Positions 30,672 to 41,885 of a DNA stretch of 64,000 nucleotides are shown piece by piece. Source of the stretch: Ascarosepion bandense (Eukaryota > Mollusca > Cephalopoda > Sepiida > Sepiidae); NCBI GenBank assembly GCA_037127315.1, contig JBBBDQ010001684.1:3980501-4044500 (forward strand), read 5' to 3'. The notes beneath the pieces were generated by a model. The model saw only the letters and a program-made list of their open reading frames with translations, had not been told where the DNA came from and searched no databases. Each line of letters starts with the position of its first letter. Positions within the stretch are counted from its first letter, which is position 1. Both the position numbers and the translations under genes were made by a program.

Positions 30672-31941
30672 ACTCATCACTCAATAAATCCCGGGCCTAA
30701 AAACAACAACTTTTAGGTAAAATTTGATTTTATTCATCAGCATAGTCCCTTCCTAGAGTGATACACTGATTCCAATGCTTCTCTAACAATTCAATGCCTT
30801 TTTTTTGATGATTTGTCTTTGGCATCAAAATACGCCTCAGTTTCTGATATCACTTCTTCATTGGAGCCAGATCTCTTTCCATGAAACATTCTTTTGAGGT
30901 CTGCAAAAAGCCGGTAGTCACTGGGAAGAAGATCTGGAGAATAGTTTGGATGCAAAAGCAAATCAAAATGAAATTCATGTAGTATTGCCATTATTGTGAT
31001 TGATTTGTGACACGGTGTGTTGTCTTAGTGAAAGATCATTTTTTCTTCTTCCTTCGTGGCCATTTTTTGGTGATTTCCTCCAAACATTCCAATAATACTA
31101 TGTAATATTTGCTATTTATGGTTCTTCTTTTCTCAAGGTAATCAATGAACAAAATACTTTGCACATCCCAAAATACGAAGGCAAAAATATTGCCCGTTGA
31201 TGTTTGCATCTTTAGTCACTTTGGACAGCTTTCACCTGCTACTGTCTACTCAGCTGACTGCTAATTTGACTCTAGAGTGAAGTGGTGGATTTATGTTTCA
31301 TTTATTGTCACATATTTATGTAAAAACTTCTTTTTGCATTGTAACAGTTGCAAACAACACTCTGAATTGTCAGTGCATTGTTTCTTTTGATTGACTGTGA
31401 GCAAACACGACACCAACTTTGAACACAGCCTTCTCATCAACAAATGTTCCTGCAAAATAGTGAATACACTGCCTTCTGATATGTTCAACTCCTCTGCTAT
31501 CTCACACAACTTCAATTTATGATCGACCAAAATGAATTTGTTAATTTTCTTGGTGTTTTCTGGGACAACTGCAGATTTTGGGCATTCAGTATTATTTGTG
31601 TCTGTATGACTGCATTTAAATTCAGCATACCACCTCTTAATTGTTGTTTTTAATAGAGCAGAGTCTGAATAACACTAATGAAGCCATTGCTTTGTTTGAA
31701 CTGTATTTTTTCCCATCAAAAATCAATGCTTTATCAACACATGAAATTCAGATTTTTCCATTGTTTTGAAAATTTGCAACAGTAGCTTCACTTAAATGAC
31801 CGTAGTTTGTATACTAATAATCTGATTAGGCCCAAAGATTGTCACATGTTATTTGAAGTCTAATACTTCATAAAAATCATATGAAGTTTTTATTAGTGGC
31901 ACTATCTATATGTCAAGCCCGGGATTTATTGAGTGAGGTAT
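30672..31941 (-). mobile_element. Full-length mariner (1270 bp) inserted in a PLE
   Basis: Terminal inverted repeats share CACTCAATAAATCCCGGGC. TA target duplications lie at 30670-30671 and 31942-31943. On the minus strand the transposase reads, over several frames, MEKSEFHVLIKH, KRWYAEFKCSHTDTNN, KLKLCEIAEELNISEGSVFT (helix-turn-helix), DVQSILFIDYLEKRR (first D region), a degraded D-N-PCHKS (the QD is TKT) and PNYSPDLLPSDYRLFADLKR (third D). Stops and frameshifts make it inactive. Total length and order fit a complete mariner. Confidence 0.85.
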
Positions 31942-31943
31942 TA

Positions 31944-32108
31944 GTAACTTCTTTTGTTCTGGAAATGTTAATGTTATTTTTTCTTCTTGGCACCATTTGC
32001 AGACATCACTATTGCTGTAAGGTTTGGATTTTCTCAATATACTCCAACTTATGTTAGGATTTTTATTATTATTTCCATTTAAATTCCACACATTAAAAAA
32101 AGTTTTAA
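31944..32108 (-). pseudogene. PLE copy 5, GIY-YIG C-terminal coding part
   Basis: The minus strand reads MWNLNGNNNKNPNISWSILR, then KSKPYSNSDVCKWCQEEKIT and FPEQKKLL. It matches 9159-9320 (MWKLNSKYGKDPDITWSIVK; ICRLCQEEK; FPNKKQ). Joining KKLL here to NER at 30669 across the mariner with one TA restores KKLLNER, the sequence seen at 5500-5540. Only the last ~55 codons before the insertion are present. Confidence 0.75.
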
Positions 32109-32111
32109 GAA

Positions 32112-32176
32112 ATCAGTTAGTGTATAACACCTGAGGATACTGAAAGGTTGAAACCCTGGTAGCGTAATTGACTGAG
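32112..32176 (+). ncRNA. Hammerhead-like ribozyme fold, core intact
   Basis: Core CTGAGGA at 32131-32137 and GAAA at 32150-32153 fit the consensus. Stem II is ACT/GGT with loop GAAA. Stem III is AC/GT with loop CCTG, then A as the cleavage-site base. Stem I outer pairing TCAGTTAGT with ATTGACTGA runs over nine positions with two G-U pairs. The inner part of stem I is unpaired, so the fold is weaker than at 13339. Confidence 0.5.
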
Positions 32177-32184
32177 ATCTCTCA

Positions 32185-32712
32185 AATTTATATATATATG
32201 AGTCATAGCAAAAAATGTTGAACATACTGCAATTTTTCACAATGCTAATGCAGCTACAAGCATAAAATAAATCTGAACATAGATTCTCTGTCTGAGCAGA
32301 AAATGTTTTTTTTTTGTAGATGTACAAATTTATTAGGAAATTTAACAAAAGATATGAAGCAAAAGCTTTGGGCATACATCAATAAGTTACACTCAATATT
32401 TAATCATGTGTCCCTTATTTGCTCTCAGACATTTAAAATAATTTGAAATAAGTTTCTCATGGAAATAATTCCAATTTTATTCCACTCCTGTCAACAAAAT
32501 GACATTAAGATTGCTCAAACTGTGACCATTCCTCTGATGAATTTTATTTTTAAACTCCTTGCATAGATTTTCTATAGTATTTATGTCAGGCAACTGACTT
32601 GGCAACTCTAAAAATCTTATTTTCTTTGCTTTTAACAATGCTTTTGTTTTCATTGAAATAGGCTTCAAATCATTTTTATGTTGAAACCACCAACACTAAG
32701 GTACTTTAAGAT
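32185..32712 (-). mobile_element. Tc1-like transposon fragment
   Basis: The minus strand at 32477-32668 reads KAKKIRFLELPSQLPDINTI, then ENLCKEFKNKIHQRNGHSLS. This is the C-terminal W-PSQSPDLNPIENLW-ELK pattern of Tc1 transposases, where the E of ENL is the last catalytic residue (W changed to L, and ENLW to ENLC). The N-terminal two thirds are absent. The region to the left has AGTCATAGCAAAAAATGTTG, a possible terminal repeat. Confidence 0.65.
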
Positions 32713-33124
32713 GTTCTGTTAATTGAATAAAGTTCTTTTCCAGTATTGGGCAACAGATAAAACTGTTGTTTCTTTAATATGTAGTGTATATGTACTTCTT
32801 GTATATCTACTTCTAAATCATGAGACTTCTAACACCATGTTGCCCTGTTGGGATAGTATTTTTAGGGTTATACAAAGTCCTTTTTTCTCCAGAAATGTCA
32901 TTTTACATTTCTAAGTTAGTGTAATTTGTATAGTATATGTTGTTAAGGTTATATCTGCTGATAAGAAATCCTGTTAGACTTGTTTGTTCTCTTAGAATCA
33001 TCTCATTTTATCTGGTGAGAAAACACATTCTTGTCATAATTCTCTTTCAAATTTTAGTCTGTTCATTAGATATTTCAAAATATTTAAAAAAATGAAGGCA
33101 TATGTGAAAAAATACAGTTAACAA
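32713..33124. other. Unassigned sequence
   Basis: Nothing recognised. Confidence 0.35.
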
Positions 33125-33504
33125 TGTGTTGGGGATCACCCATTTTTGAACATAAGAATGGACTCGCCCGATGTGTACATATAATCCTGCCTACACAGAG
33201 AACGGCGGAGGAGTAGTTGTAAAGTAGTTGTAGAGTCGAGTAGCATGGACAGCCATTTAGTTGGTCAGTAAGTTGGTGCATATTAAGTTGCAGTTGTTTT
33301 GAATATAGACTCATTACCCAAACATACTTCTTCACTACAAGACTGTATATATTGTTCCTACTAATAGTATTCCTAGTATTCCTGTATTGACTAACCCGTG
33401 TTCCAGTTTGTTTATTTTTGTTCAATATAACTTACATTTTCTATCTCCATATCTGCTTTTGTTATATTATTTTGTGTGATTTCTCAACAAAAATCTACAA
33501 CACA
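33125..33504 (+). mobile_element. Candidate solo LTR
   Basis: The block starts TGTGTTGGGGATC and ends ATCTACAACACA, short inverted ends TGTGTTG/CAACACA with the TG...CA signature. It is less AT-rich at its start (GAACGGCGGAGGAGTAG), as many LTRs are. Flanks do not give an identical target duplication (ends alternatively at 33127/33502), and no internal retrotransposon sequence is attached, so this is provisional. Confidence 0.45.
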
Positions 33505-33865
33505 TTAAAATATTAACAAACAAGAAAGTGGCTTTATTGCAGAATTCTGAAGACAGTGGGAACAAAAATTGAAGTATTAATATATTTAGCAAGTAAGAGC
33601 ACAGTCTGATTTGTTGCAGAACCAAAAATGTTCCTTTAAGAATATATTAGGCCTTCAGTACAAGAAGGTATTTCCACTGTGTATGTGAAAATCAGTTTAG
33701 TGTAAGTGAGTGTTTGTTTGGTAAATTAGAAGCATTTAGCTTCCTTTAAAAAACAATTGAGTGGCTTATCTCAAATAAATCAAAAGTTATGGCATTTTAA
33801 AAGTTGATAGACTTGAAACATGATTTTTTTAGTTTTTTAATTTTGTGGCAGAAAGTGCATTCTAA
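33505..33865. other. Unassigned sequence
   Basis: Nothing recognised. Confidence 0.35.
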
Positions 33866-34508
33866 GGTAAACGTTCGTTTTAGGTACCGACAGCTTTTCC
33901 CCCTTCAAATTTATCCAAAATAGTATTATTTCTGTGCAAATGTATATGCTGAATTCAAATCAACAATTAGTTTTTGAAGAAACCTACCTTTTTTGCTTTG
34001 AAAGTCCATAAAAAACGAACTATATCTTGCACTTTTTCTCTCCCGTAACTCTCATGAAGTCATGTAATTAACTGCAGAATGACGTTCTCTGTAGGCAACA
34101 AATTTCGGCCGATTTTTGGTCGATCTTCTTCCTTTACTGAAACTTCCGGCAATGTACTTCCTGTCATGAAAGTAATAAGCATTGAAATACAATAGCACAT
34201 TACTTTCATAACAAGAAGTACATTGCCGGAAGTTTCAGTAAAGGAAGAAAATCTAACAAAAAACGGCCGAAATTTGTTGCCTACGTAGAACATCATTCTG
34301 CAGTTAATTACATGACTTCATGAGAGTTACGGGAGAGAAAAAGTGCAAGATATAGTTCGTTTTTTATGGACTTTCAAAGCAAAAAAGGTAGGTTTCTTCA
34401 AAAACTAATTGTTGATTTGAGTTCAGCATATACATTTGCACAGAAATAATACTATTTTGGATAAATTTGAAGGGGGGAAACCGTCAGGAGCTAAAACGAA
34501 AATTTACC
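33866..34508. mobile_element. Foldback element, ~310-bp arms
   Basis: The left arm (33866-34176) and right arm (34199-34508) are near-perfect reverse complements around a 22-bp centre. They share GGTAAA at the ends, then TTCGTTTTAG, CCCTTCAAATTTATCC, AAAAACGAACTATATC, AATTAACTGCAGAATGA and ACTTCCGGCAATGTACTTC. Differences are few and mostly outer. No coding frame. It fits a foldback or long-TIR MITE of unknown superfamily; I could not define the target duplication. Confidence 0.85.
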
Positions 34509-34763
34509 CATTCTAATTCTAAACATTTCACATATACTTGTGATATTATTGAAAAGTCCCTGGTAAAGATCTGATGAATATTTTGGCAATGGTCCTCATG
34601 GAATAATCCAGAATTTTTTTCCACTTTTTTATATCGTACACTAAATTTATATACTTTCAACTAAGATGCAACCTGTCTTGAAACATATGCATAATTGAAA
34701 AAATACATTTTCAAGGTGAAGAATTCTTATCTAATGCCTCATGAAGCATTTCAGGAATCTTTT
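34509..34763. other. Unassigned sequence
   Basis: Nothing recognised. Confidence 0.35.
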
Positions 34764-36426
34764 TTTTTAACAAGTTCATCCCAAGCAAGGCATTAAAGCC
34801 ACTAAAACACAAGAATTTGAAAACAGAAACATTACTAAGGAGTGAGAACAAAAGAAGAGTAATCAGGAGAATAGTAGATAGTGATTGACATGACAGTTAA
34901 ACTTTTGAAGATTAAAATAGGCCAGAGAGTATGGAGTCGGAAGAGAGTTTCACAAGCAAGAAATACAAGAAAAGAAACTATTAGCATAGAATTTATGGTT
35001 TACATCTACCTAACTCAACTGAAAATTGATAAAACATTACCACTAATCTAGTACTGTGCTTAAATTCATGAAGTCTAGGTGCCACTACAAAAAGCTCATC
35101 TGAACAGTTGTCATTACAGTACTTATAGAAAAGGACAGGGAGACAACTTTATGATGATGCCAGGTCAGAACCAATAATATTGCTCAGTCTTCTTTTGATT
35201 TTATCAAGGATCTCTGAATCAATAGGCTGCAATATTCTAAGCATAGATGAACGGTAGATATGTAAGATAGATTCTGAAAAGAAAATTTATCTAGCACAAA
35301 ACAGTGAACTAACTTTCTTAGCAGATGGCCAAGCAATGGATTCAATATAGTCTTCCCACTTCATATCTACCAAGAACATTAACACCAAAGGGCACATCGA
35401 GTCATTCTCATGGAGGTTAGTATCAGCTCTGCTGATCAAAAGCAGAAAGGGGTCTCTCAGATGATTAATAGAGAGCAGTTTAGATTTTGAGGCATTAAAA
35501 TTAACAGGCCATCCTTTTACCCAGTTAACAACAGACTGAAGGTTGTTTTTGACATCAGGTACCAACTTGACCTTATCAAACTGATCAGATTTACTATCAA
35601 GACTAGAGTAAATAGTTGTATCATCAGCAGAGATGCCATGTTGGAAGTTGATGCCATTGGGAAGGTCATTAATGAAAATAAAAAACAAAGTAGCCCCAAG
35701 GATAGAACCTTGGGGTCATCCGCATTAGTACAAAGAGTGGCCATTCAAGACAAGTCTCATTTCTGGATTTGACAAGAAAAACTAGATCAGTTCAAAAATT
35801 TTTCCAGAAACTTTGTAACTTTTCAACTTGGGAAAAAGACCTGCATGTACTAAGTTTGTTGTTAGCTTTTGAGATGTCCAAAGTTTGATAAACTCTTTCT
35901 GTAAGACACTACATCAGCAGTTGACCAAAAGAAATGAAAGCCATATTGCTTGTCTAAAAGAAAGCCTTGTGACGTGAAATGCTTAATCAATTCAAAATTG
36001 ATTAAGGCCTCAAGTAATTTCCAAAAAGAGGTAAAAGGCTAATGTCGATAGTTGGAAGAGTCGGACGGTTCATCTGAGTTCTTAAAACTGGATCAACATA
36101 TGAGGGTTTCCAATAGGAAGAAAAGCAAGAGTCAGTGAGGCATTTATTATGCTGTTTAGAACAGGCACTATTTCAGGAGTACACTTCTCAAGAACTCTTA
36201 CAGGGATGCTATCAGGTTCACATCCATGTGAGGATCCAGATAAGAGATGATATCAAAAACCATAGAAAGAGAATTTACTGGCAAAACATTCTGTATTATC
36301 AGAAAATGTTAACACATCTGATTGAAGAGGGGAAGAATAGAAAACTTACTCTTATTTAATAAACTATTACAGAGTAGCCAGTAATTATGAGAGGGTTCGA
36401 TGCATTATGGTGCTTCATTCTCAGTG
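34764..36426 (-). mobile_element. Jockey/CR1-like LINE, older copy
   Basis: The minus-strand tail (CAAGCAAGGCATTAAAGCCA as read on plus at 34785) leads into RT remnants: SADDTTIYSSLDSKSD (motif C ADD retained), VNWVKGWPVNFNASKSKLLS, FFIFINDLPNG, DKQYGFHF, NSDEPSDSSNYR, SYLDPHMDVNLIASL and YWLLCNSLLNKS. The order equals that of 22792-24905, with frameshifts and an internal deletion near 36280. It ends at the head of a SINE at 36427. Confidence 0.8.
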
Positions 36427-36733
36427 TGATGTGTATTGTGGTGCAGTGGATATCAACTCAGAATGAGAAATCCGGGAGCTGAGTTTGAATTCCAGTTGAA
36501 TTCCTTGCATTCACTTATGCACAAGTACCCTTGGGAAAGGTATTAATCCGTCTCTTCCCTCCAGTTATGGGTTAAATAATAGGACAGATTGGGTTCTATA
36601 GTCTTGGCTGGCAACCAGTCTACCACAGAAAGCAATGGCAACCTACTGCGGGATAATCTTCTGCCCAGTCAGTCATGTCTCTTTCAAGACATGATCGTCC
36701 AAGCATGTATCACAAATGGCACTTAACTGACTG
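36427..36733 (+). repeat. tRNA-derived SINE, family A (reference copy)
   Basis: The head has GTATTGTGGTGCAGTGGATA (A-box region) and TGAGTTTGAATTCCAG (B-box region). The body has TACCCTTGGGAAAGGTATTA, ATCCGTCTCTTCCCTCCAG, GGACAGATTGGGTTCTATAG, CCAGTCTACCACAGAAAGCA and CAGTCAGTCATGTCTCTTTC, ending TGGCACTTAACTGAC. Further copies or pieces: 16800, 19755, 43785, 47155, 48400, 53335/53990, 58905 and 63979. Confidence 0.9.
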
Positions 36734-37196
36734 TGTGTCTAGTAGTCATTATGTTTCTTGTTTCTTCGCATGTTAATTTGGAAGCATTTTTATGTACATA
36801 CCATTTGTTTTAGATAATCATATGCTAGATTGTTTAAGAAGGGATTCAGCAAAGGTTAGTGATGTAACATATGGATTGTGATGTGCATTTATAGTTGATA
36901 ATATTGTTATTATTAGGTTCTTAAAGTACTTCTTTGTTAAATAATTACATTGATTTTTAATTAGGGTGGCATTAAAAAGTTATGGCCAGTTTTGTTCCTG
37001 TGTATTATAAGAGAGTTGTCAAAACATAAATCTCATTTGTGTTCATACATATGGGTTTTTAAATCATGTGAAATCTCTTCTATATAAAATTTTTAACATT
37101 GTAAGCATTTAGTTCATAAGTACTAGAATTTGAAATTTAAGTGATTTAAAATGATAAACATTTGATAAATGTTTCCTTTTTGTTCTTTATTATCTT

Positions 37197-37198
<2 letters not shown>
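36734..37198. other. Unassigned sequence
   Basis: Contains TTGATAATATTGTTATTATTAGG-type low-complexity words only. Confidence 0.35.

Positions 37199-37238
<40 letters not shown>
37199..37238. repeat. (TA)n microsatellite
   Basis: About 40 bp of TA at the edge of the P3 inverted repeat. Confidence 0.95.
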
Positions 37239-37239
<1 letters not shown>

Positions 37240-37240
<1 letters not shown>

Positions 37241-37445
37241 ATATTTGGGCAGCAACCTTTCTTTTATGCAGGTTTCATTAAAAATGACAGACAAATTGTG
37301 ATGGTTAAGTTAAGATAAACAAAACATTTGGACAATTTTTATACAATTTATGTCCTTAAAAGAAAAAAATAAGATCACATGAAAAATTACATAAAAAAAT
37401 TAACCATCACACCTTGTCTGTCATTTTTAATGAAACCTGCACATT
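37240..37445. repeat. Short P3 inverted repeat
   Basis: AGGTTTCATTAAAAATGACAGACAA (at 37270) and its complement near 37410-37436 pair, enclosing AACAAAACATTTGGACAATT. The left end TATTTGGGCAGCAA is the P3 terminal box. Confidence 0.65.
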
Positions 37446-37459
37446 ATATATATATATAT

Positions 37460-38044
37460 ATGTTTGAAATGAACTGTTCTAAGAAGAGATCAGAAGAAGA
37501 GAGGAATGTTAATCAAAATTAACTCTATCATCCAAAAATCAATCAGAGGTCGGGAGGAGCAAACATTGTACTCAGATCAATAAAAAGATGAATTCAGTGC
37601 AAACAATACAGATATATAATGTCAATCTGGAAGAGTTCTAGCTATTTTGAATATCTAATTGTGCAACTAATTAGAGAGGAGTTTACTGCACATCCATGAA
37701 CAGACACTGTTGCATGGAGTTACTCAATTGACAGCGAGATGCTGTTAGATGAGCCTGTGCTCTGCAATTTTGAAGACTAAAGATTGGGATAAATGTGTGA
37801 GGTCCTAAACAGAAGTGTAATTTCAGTAATTTACAATAAGGATGTGAGATTAATCCTTTCATGTGTAAAAAGTTATCTATTTCTTTCTGGGTGATAGTAT
37901 TGACTGATTTGAACTTATGTGAGTGAATGTTTCTTCAAACATTCAGTCTGTATATAAGGGGTGGGACGTAGCGATTCTGCTTCTTCCCCCATAGGTTGGG
38001 CATTTATATAATTTTCTGTCATTCATTTATCTTGTGTGAGTATA
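37460..38044. other. Unassigned sequence
   Basis: Nothing recognised in either strand. Confidence 0.35.
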
Positions 38045-38515
38045 TATTTTATTTTTAATTATTCCAACTCAAGCAAAATGACAAAGCCACTAAGATGCAT
38101 GTGGCTACTGAGAGTGAAAGAAACTGAGAAAATGTCGTTGAGGAGAGAGGACAATAAAAGAACGGGTTGCAAGAAGACAGATGATGATGATTGATACTGT
38201 GTATAAATTTCTGAAGTTGACAGTAAAGCATGAATCCAGAACAGAATTCCATAAGTGAGACATGTGGGAGAAAAATGTATTAGCATATAACTTATAGTTA
38301 CATCAAGCAATTACAGCTATAAAATGATGAGACCTAGCCATCAGTCTAGTACTGCACTTGAATTCATGCTGTTAAAGGAGAAAGCTCATTGAAACAATTA
38401 CTGTGAGAATATTTATAGAAAAGGCAGAGGGAAGCTACTGACTGAGACCAAAGTTAGGGTCAATAATATTGCAGATTCATCTTTGAATTTTGTCAAGCCT
38501 ATAGCTATATATAGC
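38045..38515 (-). repeat. LINE 3' fragment
   Basis: On the minus strand the fragment reads DKIQR-ICNIIDPNFGL near its 5' end. Its 3' part ends in a tail matching CAAGC-A--AC-AAGCCACTAA. It is about 470 bp, 5'-truncated. Confidence 0.65.
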
Positions 38516-38639
38516 TGCCTGAATTTCTTGTTTATGCTGTTACGCCTATTGACACCCTTTGTGGTCCTATTCAATATAGGGCAGTTTTGAAATCATCTTC
38601 TAGATTAGTCCATGAGGTTTCTGTTTTGTGATTTTCTGA

Positions 38640-39075
38640 GCTGACACCAATTACAAAAGTTACTTTGGGGGAACCCAGTACATACTGGGGTCACCAAAGA
38701 TTAAATGATCTTGGGTCAAGGTTCCTGATTGACATTAAATTCCATTCATAATTCTGGTATTACTTACTTTGGTATGAGTTGAATATATATATATATATAT
38801 ATCAGAACCTGAAAAGATGAATAGAATATGTAAAAAACAAGTAGGAAAATGTGTCTTTAATCTAACATGTTTCACTTTAACAAGCTTCTTCAGAGATTTA
38901 TTAAAGATGAATGATTTAAAAATCCAACAGACAGTATGTTGATTGAGGTATAGTTTCATTAGTCAGATATGGTAAACCCAGTATATATTGGGGATCAATA
39001 CATATCAACTCTTCTTGGACCAAGATTTCTAATGGACATTACATTTAATGAAGATCTTTGGTATTTGCTGGTGTG
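38640..39075. repeat. Direct repeat pair flanking a P4 hammerhead-like fold
   Basis: AACCCAGTACATACTGGGGT (38668) and AAACCCAGTATATATTGGGG (38975) start two ~100-bp blocks that also share TTGGGTCAAGGTTCC/TTGGACCAAGATTTC and GACATTA. Between them lie a TA run and the P4 block at 38825-38960. Confidence 0.6.
38840..38905 (-). ncRNA. Hammerhead-like fold (family P4)
   Basis: On the minus strand: CTTTAAT and ATTAAAG outer arms, core CTGAAGA (38887-38893), a CTT/AAG stem II, GAAAC and ATGTTA. The core fits consensus, but stem III has only a two-base loop and stem I has a large internal loop. Confidence 0.4.
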
Positions 39076-39079
39076 AATT

Positions 39080-39474
39080 ACATATTGCAGAAGTACTGTG
39101 AACAGACTAGTGCAATAATGACGTCAGTCATTTTTTCATATCAAACTATTCGGCATTTTCTAAACAAACCTCATATCCATTCACTTATAAAACAAAATCT
39201 ATTAAATCTGTTGCAAAAATATTTTGATTCTGAAATAAAAAATTGACCATAAAATTTAACAAAATTGATAATAAACTCCTGAGAGTATTCGGTACTCATT
39301 GTGAAATATTAGGGATTCAAAAACATCTTTACACACTTCAGACAACCCAAGAGAAAGAAAACACTTTTCTGGTTGATTTCTTGCTGAAAAATATTTCTTT
39401 TTACAAAAGTTAAAGTATCAACACCAGCAGCAAATTTTGCATCTCACATAACAAGTCATTCTATGTTTTATACA
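39080..39474. other. Unassigned sequence
   Basis: Nothing recognised. Confidence 0.35.
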
Positions 39475-39700
39475 GGTTGCTACATTGCCATTGGTCACCC
39501 AATCAGCTGGAAGTAACTTTATTGAGCTATCATCTAACACATGCTAAAAAGCTCAGTATGTCCGGCTATTTAATCCACAGTTGCGAGGGCAAGAGATAGA
39601 TTTCAACTTTTCTTAAGGGCATTTTTTTGCAAAAGTAAACATAATCAACTCAGCTGAATTCAAATTCAGCTTGACATTTTCTAATTTTGAACCCCTCTAA
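39475..39700 (-). repeat. Family A-like SINE, diverged
   Basis: ACATTGCCATTGGTCACCC, GTCCGGCTATTTAATCCACA and CAACTCAGCTGAATTCAAAT parallel the family A body on the minus strand. Divergence is high. Confidence 0.55.
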
Positions 39701-39809
39701 TACAAAAAAAAAATTGAAATTAATACTGAATTTTCATAAACCACTAATTATAATACTGTATCAAAAAACAATAAAAACATGATCTCTGTATGTGACTGAT
39801 ATGACTTTC

Positions 39810-40229
39810 AGGGTGTGGTAAAAATAATGCCCTTTTCTTTTTATTTGTTAAATTTTATTGAACAAAAATAACTTGCAGTATTTTGAGAATATGTATAAGT
39901 ATTTACACATCAAAACAAAATGATTTGTTTTGACTAACAAACTATTTAACATGTTCAAAATGCTCCCCTCCATGTTTAATACAATGCTGAAACCCATCAG
40001 CAACACTTTTACAATCCATTTGACACTTCTACATTAATACTAAAAGTTCATCAGAAATTCTTGTTTTAATTCAGAAATTGTTTTTTTGGGTTGGAGTTTG
40101 TAAGCAAAATCTTTCAGAAAAAGTCTTGTGTTTTAAGGACTGGTAATTGGGAAGACTACTCATTTGCTCTACATCATCTTATCCACCTCAGCTTGAAAAA
40201 AAAAAGGGTGTTACTTTTGCCATACCCTT
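39810..40229 (-). mobile_element. Mariner/Tc1-type element with internal deletion
   Basis: Ends AGGGTGTGGTAAAAATAATG and (reverse complement of the right end) AGGGTATGGCAAAAGTAACA are related terminal repeats. The minus strand gives KTRISDELLVLM and QMDCKSVADGFQHCIKHGGE-HFEHV, the C-terminal stretch of a mariner-type transposase. The upstream catalytic part is missing. Confidence 0.6.
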
Positions 40230-40244
40230 AATTATTGTACAGGC

Positions 40245-40455
40245 TATTTAGGGATGGATTTTTTACTGAGTTACCATCCCTAGATTAGTTGCCAACCAAG
40301 GCTAAAAAACCCAGTGTGTCCAGTTATTTAACCCATAGCTGGAAAGAAAAGAGATGGATTTATAGCTTTCCTAAGGAAACAAATTATAACAAACTCAACC
40401 AAAATTTTGACATAGTTCACTGATTTATCTTTCTGAGCTGTTAACCATTACACTA
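40245..40455 (-). repeat. Family A-like SINE, diverged
   Basis: GTTGCCAACCAAGGCTAAAA, GTGTCCAGTTATTTAACCCA and TAGCTGGAAAGAAAAGAGAT match the family A body. The head is degraded (GTTAACCATTACACTACC). Confidence 0.6.
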
Positions 40456-40800
40456 CCTTCACAGAAAGTTACAAATGTATTCTCGACTCACAATAAATCA
40501 ATTATATATTTGTTCCTGACTAAATATACCCAGTATGAATCCATCTCTTCTCCTCTAGATATAAGTTAATTAGTAAGACTTGTATAACTAAATTATTATC
40601 GAATAAAAATTCCTACAATCTAAAAGTATTTCCTGGCTTCCATAAGCTGCCATACAAAGCACACCAACAAATCAAAGATGCATTATCAAATATCACATAT
40701 TCCCATCATTATCATTTTAATTAATTTTCATTACAATTATTCAAACTGATCACAATGAAACAAGCATAGCAGATGGTAAACTTAGGCCTTTCACTTCAAA
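40456..40800. other. Unassigned sequence
   Basis: Nothing recognised. Confidence 0.35.
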
Positions 40801-40802
40801 AA

Positions 40803-41092
40803 GTTTCTACAACTTCAATTATTGTAGTTCTTAAAGTTATTGTTAGAGTTCAGGAAGAAAGTTTCTACAACTTCAATTATTGTAGTTCTTAATGTTATTG
40901 TTAGAGTTCAGGAACAAAGCTTCTACAACTTCAATTATTGTAGTTCTTAAATTTATTGTTAGAGTTCAGGAACAAAGCTTCTACAACTTCAATTATTGTA
41001 GTTCTTAAAGTTATTGTTAGAGTTCAGGAACAAAGTTTCTACAACTTCAATTATTGTAGTTCTTAAAGTTATTGTGAGAGTTCAGGAACAAA
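40803..41092. repeat. Tandem repeat, 58-bp unit, five copies
   Basis: Units start at 40803, 40861, 40919, 40977 and 41035. Each reads CTTCTACAACTTCAATTATT, GTAGTTCTTAAAGTTATTG, TTAGAGTTCAGGAACAAAG with very few differences. Every unit holds a small hairpin CTACAA...TTGTAG. High similarity between units implies recent expansion. Confidence 0.95.
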
Positions 41093-41885
41093 GTCAAGTG
41101 TTACTGACAGAACAAGGCTGTTAAGTATATCATAGTATAATGTATATGTAAACCAGGCAAAGAAATTATCAGGAGTGCAGTCAAATCTCAAGAACCACCT
41201 TTACTTATATAATATTGAAATACTGTTCTGTTTAAAGTGTATGGCAGAAAATTACCAGCAAATAGAATGGCTGTTAATTTGGTACTGATTGCTTTAAATA
41301 ACTGTCGATTAAAGGTAGAAATGCATGAACATTTTATCTATATTGTGAATAGGTGAGGGAAAATGAGATTGGGTGGGGATGCACAAATGCATGCAGAATT
41401 CACCATTTTAAATTGCTAAAGTGCAGAGATTTTGACGTATAGAGAAATAAAGTGGGCTTAATGACTGGCAATGGCACTTAATATAATAATACAGCAATTC
41501 TTACATCTATACATCAAGGAGTAATAATAATGATGATAATGAAGTCAGAATATTTAACAGAATGAAAAAATGTTTGAGGAAATTGAAAGAAACGAAAACA
41601 TACTGAAATAAATATGAACATTCTAGAATGTAACCTTTGAAAAAAATATCTGGTGAGAAATCATCAGGACATAATGGAATTCTTGGGTTTCTCATGCTTG
41701 CCTAAAAGAGTAACTCAACAGTAAGTAAAAGTATTTAAAGAAAGGAAAAGATTCTTTAAGGGTTAACGGAGTTAGATCAACCATAATCTGAAAAGACTGT
41801 ATAAAGGGAACTCAGATTAACAACTTCAGAACGTTCATGTGACTTCCAGTAAATTAAGAAAATCTTATGATTTTAGTCTTTTTTG
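41093..41885. other. Unassigned sequence
   Basis: Nothing recognised in any frame. Confidence 0.35.

Noticed and set aside
33084..33425. 113-aa minus-strand protein
   Set aside because: Overlaps the LTR-like block antisense and shows no recognisable domain.
40803..41092. CRISPR array
   Set aside because: The units are contiguous tandem copies with no unique spacers, and the genome is eukaryotic.
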